Below, in pieces: positions 48,809 to 51,323 of a stretch of DNA of 51,323 nucleotides. The stretch is taken from positions 1 through 51,323 of the forward strand of contig JASGLP010000018.1 of assembly GCA_030156895.1 (NCBI GenBank). Direction: 5' to 3'. The stretch's first letter is position 1, and every line of letters starts with the position of its first letter. This DNA comes from Eubacteriaceae bacterium (GTDB lineage Bacteria > Bacillota > Clostridia > Eubacteriales > Eubacteriaceae). Under the pieces are notes generated by a model that saw nothing but the letters and a program-made list of their open reading frames with translations, ran no database searches and was not told where the DNA came from. A program made the position numbers and the translations under genes.

Positions 48809-49048
48809 TTGTTTCAGTGCTCTGATAATTACCGCGCCAACTAATTACATTTTGTAGTCTGTGGCTGGCCACAGGAACGAGGTTCCTTTGGCTCGCCATC
48901 AGTCATTAAATATAAATGAATGCTGGTTGTCTTCGCGAGTGTTCGCCCTGTGGCAGTGGATCGGCCCCTGTGGGTACAACCGAAAAGTTAATTGTCGGTG
49001 CATTGGTGTATGATCTAATCAGGTCCAGTGATCGGGAAAGGGAAATCC
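48809..49048. other. GC-rich intergenic patch with small inverted repeats
   Basis: A stretch (about 48858-48985) notably richer in G+C than its surroundings. CTGTGGCTGGCCACAG is near-palindromic and GGAACGAGGTTCC is a 5-bp hairpin. CCTGTGG recurs twice 20-25 bp apart. GGTTGT (48925) and ACAACC (48977) could close a longer structure. No convincing gene. It could be a folded RNA or a remnant of foreign DNA. Confidence 0.3.
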
Positions 49049-49405
49049 ATGAAAGTACAATTTATCTGTTATCCTAAATGCAGCACCTGTCAGAAAGCAA
49101 AAAAATTTCTAATTGCCCATAACATCGATTTTTCGGAACGGCATATTGTTGAAGAAAATCCTTCGAAAGAGGAACTTTTGGTATGGATGGACATGTTTTC
49201 CGGTGAGCCGAAAAAATTCTTTAATACCAGCGGCATGGCCTATCGAGAACTTGGCTTAAAAGACAAAGTAAGTGCCATGAGTCGCGAAGAGATGGCGGAT
49301 AGCCTTTCGCAAAATGGCATGCTGGTCAAACGACCAATTCTTTTACATGATCAGGGAATTCTGATTGGCTTTAAAGAGGCCGACTGGGAAAAGAATCTGC
49401 TTTAA
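49049..49405 (+). CDS. ArsC/Spx-family thioredoxin-like protein
   Basis: A 118-aa thioredoxin-fold protein of the ArsC/Spx/YffB group. It starts VQFICYPKCSTCQKAKKFL with a CxxC redox motif, then RHIVEENPSKEEL and the conserved KRPIL. The preferred start is ATG 49049 (AAAGGGAAATCC upstream); an earlier in-frame start (49028) is less likely. True Spx would bind RNA polymerase alpha; YffB-type may reduce arsenate or glutathione conjugates. Role unresolved. Confidence 0.8.
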   Translation: MKVQFICYPKCSTCQKAKKFLIAHNIDFSERHIVEENPSKEELLVWMDMFSGEPKKFFNTSGMAYRELGLKDKVSAMSREEMADSLSQNGMLVKRPILLHDQGILIGFKEADWEKNLL

Positions 49406-49452
49406 TAGGAAATAAATGTCATAAAACGGTAATTTTTTACTGTTTAAAGAAA

Positions 49453-49481
49453 TTGTAGATAAATTCCAATTGGTCTATAAT
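49453..49481 (+). promoter_or_regulatory. Promoter ahead of the zinc-ribbon / radical SAM genes
   Basis: TTGTAG (49453-49458), 17 bp, TATAAT (49476-49481). A weak AAACGGTAA/TTACTGTTT hairpin just upstream (about 49425-49446) could end the ArsC-like gene. Confidence 0.65.
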
Positions 49482-49509
49482 GAAGATAATAAAAAAAGGA
49501 GATGATGGC

Positions 49510-49710
49510 ATGGCACGAAAAAGTATTGAAAAATTCAGAAAACAACCGGAATCAGATCCTGTTGAAATCATGGAAATGGAATTAACGGATTATACCTATC
49601 CCAAAAGCGGCACAGGCATTTGCCCCCAGTGTGGTGGAAAAATGACTGGTGTGGGCCTGGACTGGACCTGCGAAGGCTGCGATTTACTTTTAAAAGGCCC
49701 AGTTTTTTAA
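49510..49710 (+). CDS. Small zinc-ribbon protein
   Basis: A 66-aa protein I do not recognise as a named family. The C-terminal half has two CxxC pairs (GICPQCGGKM and WTCEGCDLL), a zinc ribbon. The N-terminal half is hydrophilic with an acidic helix (DPVEIMEMELTDY). The start ATG 49510 has GGAG 8-9 bases before it; the frame is open upstream to 49480. It precedes the radical SAM gene in the same direction. Confidence 0.6.
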   Translation: MARKSIEKFRKQPESDPVEIMEMELTDYTYPKSGTGICPQCGGKMTGVGLDWTCEGCDLLLKGPVF

Positions 49711-49825
49711 TTTTTCGCTTTTCAAAGAGGGAAAAACACATGATTGAATCGTGCCAAAAAATCTGAGCGGCAGCGAATTTAATGGTGTGTTTTTTGTTTG
49801 TAAAGTGCTAAGATGGAGAGATGAA

Positions 49826-50422
49826 ATGACAATTACCTACGAATTAGGACATAGCTTATATGTAAATATTACCAACCGCTGCAGCAATGACTGTCGTTTT
49901 TGTGTCAGAAATGAAAATTCAACGGTCAATGGCACCGATAATTTATGGCTGGAAAGAGAACCAGATGTTTCGGAAATAATTGAAGATATTAAAAAAAGAG
50001 ACTTAAAAAATTATCGTGAGTTGGTTTTCTGCGGATTCGGTGAGCCGACCTACCGTTTTTTTGAGATTATTGAAGTCGCCAAAACGGTGAAAAAAATGTT
50101 GGACATACCCATTCGCATTAATACTAACGGACATGGCAACCGCATTAACGGCGAAGATATTACCCCTTACATGAAAGGGCTTATCGATACGGTATCGGTC
50201 AGTCTGAATGCCGTGAGTCATGAGAAATATAATGAAATCTGCCAGCCCATGTTTGAAGATGCCTATGAAGAACTATTAGACTTTTCCCAAAAGGCCTCCC
50301 ATTATACCAATGTTATCCTTTCGATTGTGGATATTCTGCCACCGGAAGAAATTGAAATCTGCCAGAAGATTGCCGATTCCATTGGTGTCAAGTTGCGGGT
50401 TCGCCACTACATCGAATCATGA
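49826..50422 (+). CDS. Radical SAM protein, TatD-associated type
   Basis: A 198-aa minimal radical SAM enzyme. Motif LYVNITNRCSNDCRFCVRN carries C-x3-C-x2-C for the 4Fe-4S cluster; later FCGFGEPTYR and NTNGHGNRI match the SAM-binding strands. It lacks the long C-terminal domain seen in most RiPP maturases. The pattern fits the family annotated as TatD-linked radical SAM (from memory). The ATG at 49826 follows GGAGAG; the frame's earlier GTG at 49751 is rejected. Stop overlaps the next gene (ATGA). Confidence 0.85.
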   Translation: MTITYELGHSLYVNITNRCSNDCRFCVRNENSTVNGTDNLWLEREPDVSEIIEDIKKRDLKNYRELVFCGFGEPTYRFFEIIEVAKTVKKMLDIPIRINTNGHGNRINGEDITPYMKGLIDTVSVSLNAVSHEKYNEICQPMFEDAYEELLDFSQKASHYTNVILSIVDILPPEEIEICQKIADSIGVKLRVRHYIES

Positions 50423-51129
50423 ACAGAAATTTAAACCCCGAGACTTTTAAGTTAGCAGATAAAACCATTAAAGTTGTAGAGGACCATCAGTATGCCTTTT
50501 TAATCTGGGCCGACTGGTATCAAAAAAAGCAAGAAGCGTCGGTGCTGGTAAGCATCGACTTCCACCCCGATACCAATCCGCCCTTTTGGCTGACCGCTTA
50601 TCAGAAAGCCATGGCTAAAAATCCAGACCAGGAAGAAAGCCTGACGCGAAAATTTCAGCAGCAGATTTTAACTAAAATGGATGTTAAAAACCGTCAGAGC
50701 TTGGAGGCAGTCATGGCCAGCATGCGTAATGATGAGCAGATTAATACGGCGATGAAATTGGGGATTGTAAACGACTACCACATGATAAATTGTATGGAAG
50801 CTCATCAATACCCAACGGGTCATCATTATCTGGTGAGCCAGGAGCATTTTGGCAGCCTTGACGATACAATGTTTGAAGCCATTGATTTTAAAGAAGAGGC
50901 CCTGGCTGAAATAATTCTAGATATTGATCTGGACTATTTTTCTAAGCCGTTTTTTTGCCGTCCGGACGAGCAGAAAATATTTGGCCAATTGCTTAAAAAA
51001 GCTAAACTAATTACGATTGCCCGCTCCAGCAAATACTTTGAGTATTTGAAAAAGGAAAATTTTTCGATTGATGAATGTCAGCAGATGATTTTGGATCTGA
51101 TCGAAAAGTGTCTGATGAGTAAGTTTTAA
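50419..51129 (+). CDS. UPF0489 family protein, arginase-like fold
   Basis: A 236-aa protein with VVEDHQYAFLIW (residues 19-30), SIDFHPDTNPPFW (45-57) and ILDIDLDYFS (166-175), the metal-ligand pattern of the UPF0489 family, which is related to arginases. Members of this family include a peptide arginase that converts Arg to ornithine in certain ribosomal peptides, as I recall. Overlap with the radical SAM gene (4 bp) suggests a shared pathway. Substrate unknown. Confidence 0.75.
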   Translation: MNRNLNPETFKLADKTIKVVEDHQYAFLIWADWYQKKQEASVLVSIDFHPDTNPPFWLTAYQKAMAKNPDQEESLTRKFQQQILTKMDVKNRQSLEAVMASMRNDEQINTAMKLGIVNDYHMINCMEAHQYPTGHHYLVSQEHFGSLDDTMFEAIDFKEEALAEIILDIDLDYFSKPFFCRPDEQKIFGQLLKKAKLITIARSSKYFEYLKKENFSIDECQQMILDLIEKCLMSKF

Positions 51130-51149
51130 TTGCTTTTTTTAAGAAAGCA

Positions 51150-51178
51150 TTGACAGAAAAGGCAAAGCCTGTTATATT
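51150..51178 (+). promoter_or_regulatory. Promoter near the window's right edge
   Basis: TTGACA (51150-51155), 17 bp, TATATT (51173-51178). The transcript would start near 51185. It begins a leader containing GTGAGCT (51236-51242), complementary to AGCTCAC (51312-51318), so a structured 5' region may follow, cut by the window edge. No riboswitch class was recognised. Confidence 0.6.
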
Positions 51179-51323
51179 ACATATTATTCAAATAGGAATT
51201 ATATGATAAATTAGGAAGTAAAAGGATAGTGTCAAGTGAGCTATGAAAAACTAGAGCTGAAAAAACAGGCTCAAATAGAACCATAGAAACGCTGGATTTC
51301 AGGATTGTGGCAGCTCACGCCAC

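Noticed and set aside
49740-49766. 8-codon ORF (MIESCQKI) with a GAGGG site ahead of the radical SAM gene
   Set aside because: Too short and without context for an attenuator; kept out of the gene list.

Overview
The window looks like the replication-origin region of a low-GC, Gram-positive anaerobe of the Clostridia, most likely close to Acetobacterium/Eubacteriaceae. The name is an inference from gene order and protein style, with no database check. The origin sits at about 21.2-23.4 kb. Nearly everything to its left is on the minus strand, and the replication genes to its right are on the plus strand, so transcription runs away from the origin on both arms.

Left arm (1-21.2 kb, read away from oriC): rpmH-rnpA-yidD-yidC-jag, a strong terminator, then mnmE-mnmG-rsmG, two perfect parS sites, and parA-parB. 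A tightly packed run of membrane and housekeeping genes follows: an unrecognised membrane protein, CvpA-like, MscS-like, DUF951 and SpoIIM-like. Next come rpsF-ssb-rpsR with its own promoter and terminator, yybS-gdpP-rplI-dnaB (the Bacillus order), a COG2509-like flavoprotein and rsmI. The window edge cuts metG, which is preceded by a T-box leader.

Origin: DnaA boxes lie on both sides of dnaA. There are five exact TTATCCACA boxes between rpmH and dnaA and two in the dnaA-dnaN gap. The gap boxes are followed by a short GC patch and a row of DnaA-trio-like triplets, which suggests a bipartite origin melting next to dnaN. Right of it lie dnaN, a terminator overlapping the next promoter, a structured leader, and yaaA-recF-gyrB-gyrA.

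Right arm (30.4-51.3 kb): an orphan galactitol-type PTS EIIA and EIIB flank ribulose-phosphate 3-epimerase. A HAD phosphatase and a small coiled-coil gene follow. The riboflavin operon (ribD-ribE-ribBA-ribH) comes next, under an FMN riboswitch, with an unusual nested palindrome between riboswitch and ribD. Several small unknowns precede a birA-bioY operon with a BirA-type operator. A lantibiotic-type ABC transporter is divergent from a histidine kinase/response regulator pair whose regulator is frameshifted. The region ends with an arylsulfotransferase-like protein lacking the family's histidines, an ArsC/Spx-like protein, and a zinc-ribbon / radical SAM / UPF0489 (arginase-like) cluster.

No tRNA, rRNA, CRISPR array or insertion sequence was seen. 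The least ordinary items are the radical SAM-UPF0489 pair, the degenerate arylsulfotransferase, the nested palindrome in the rib leader, the structured leader ahead of the recF-gyrase operon, and the EIIA-Rpe-EIIB cluster.
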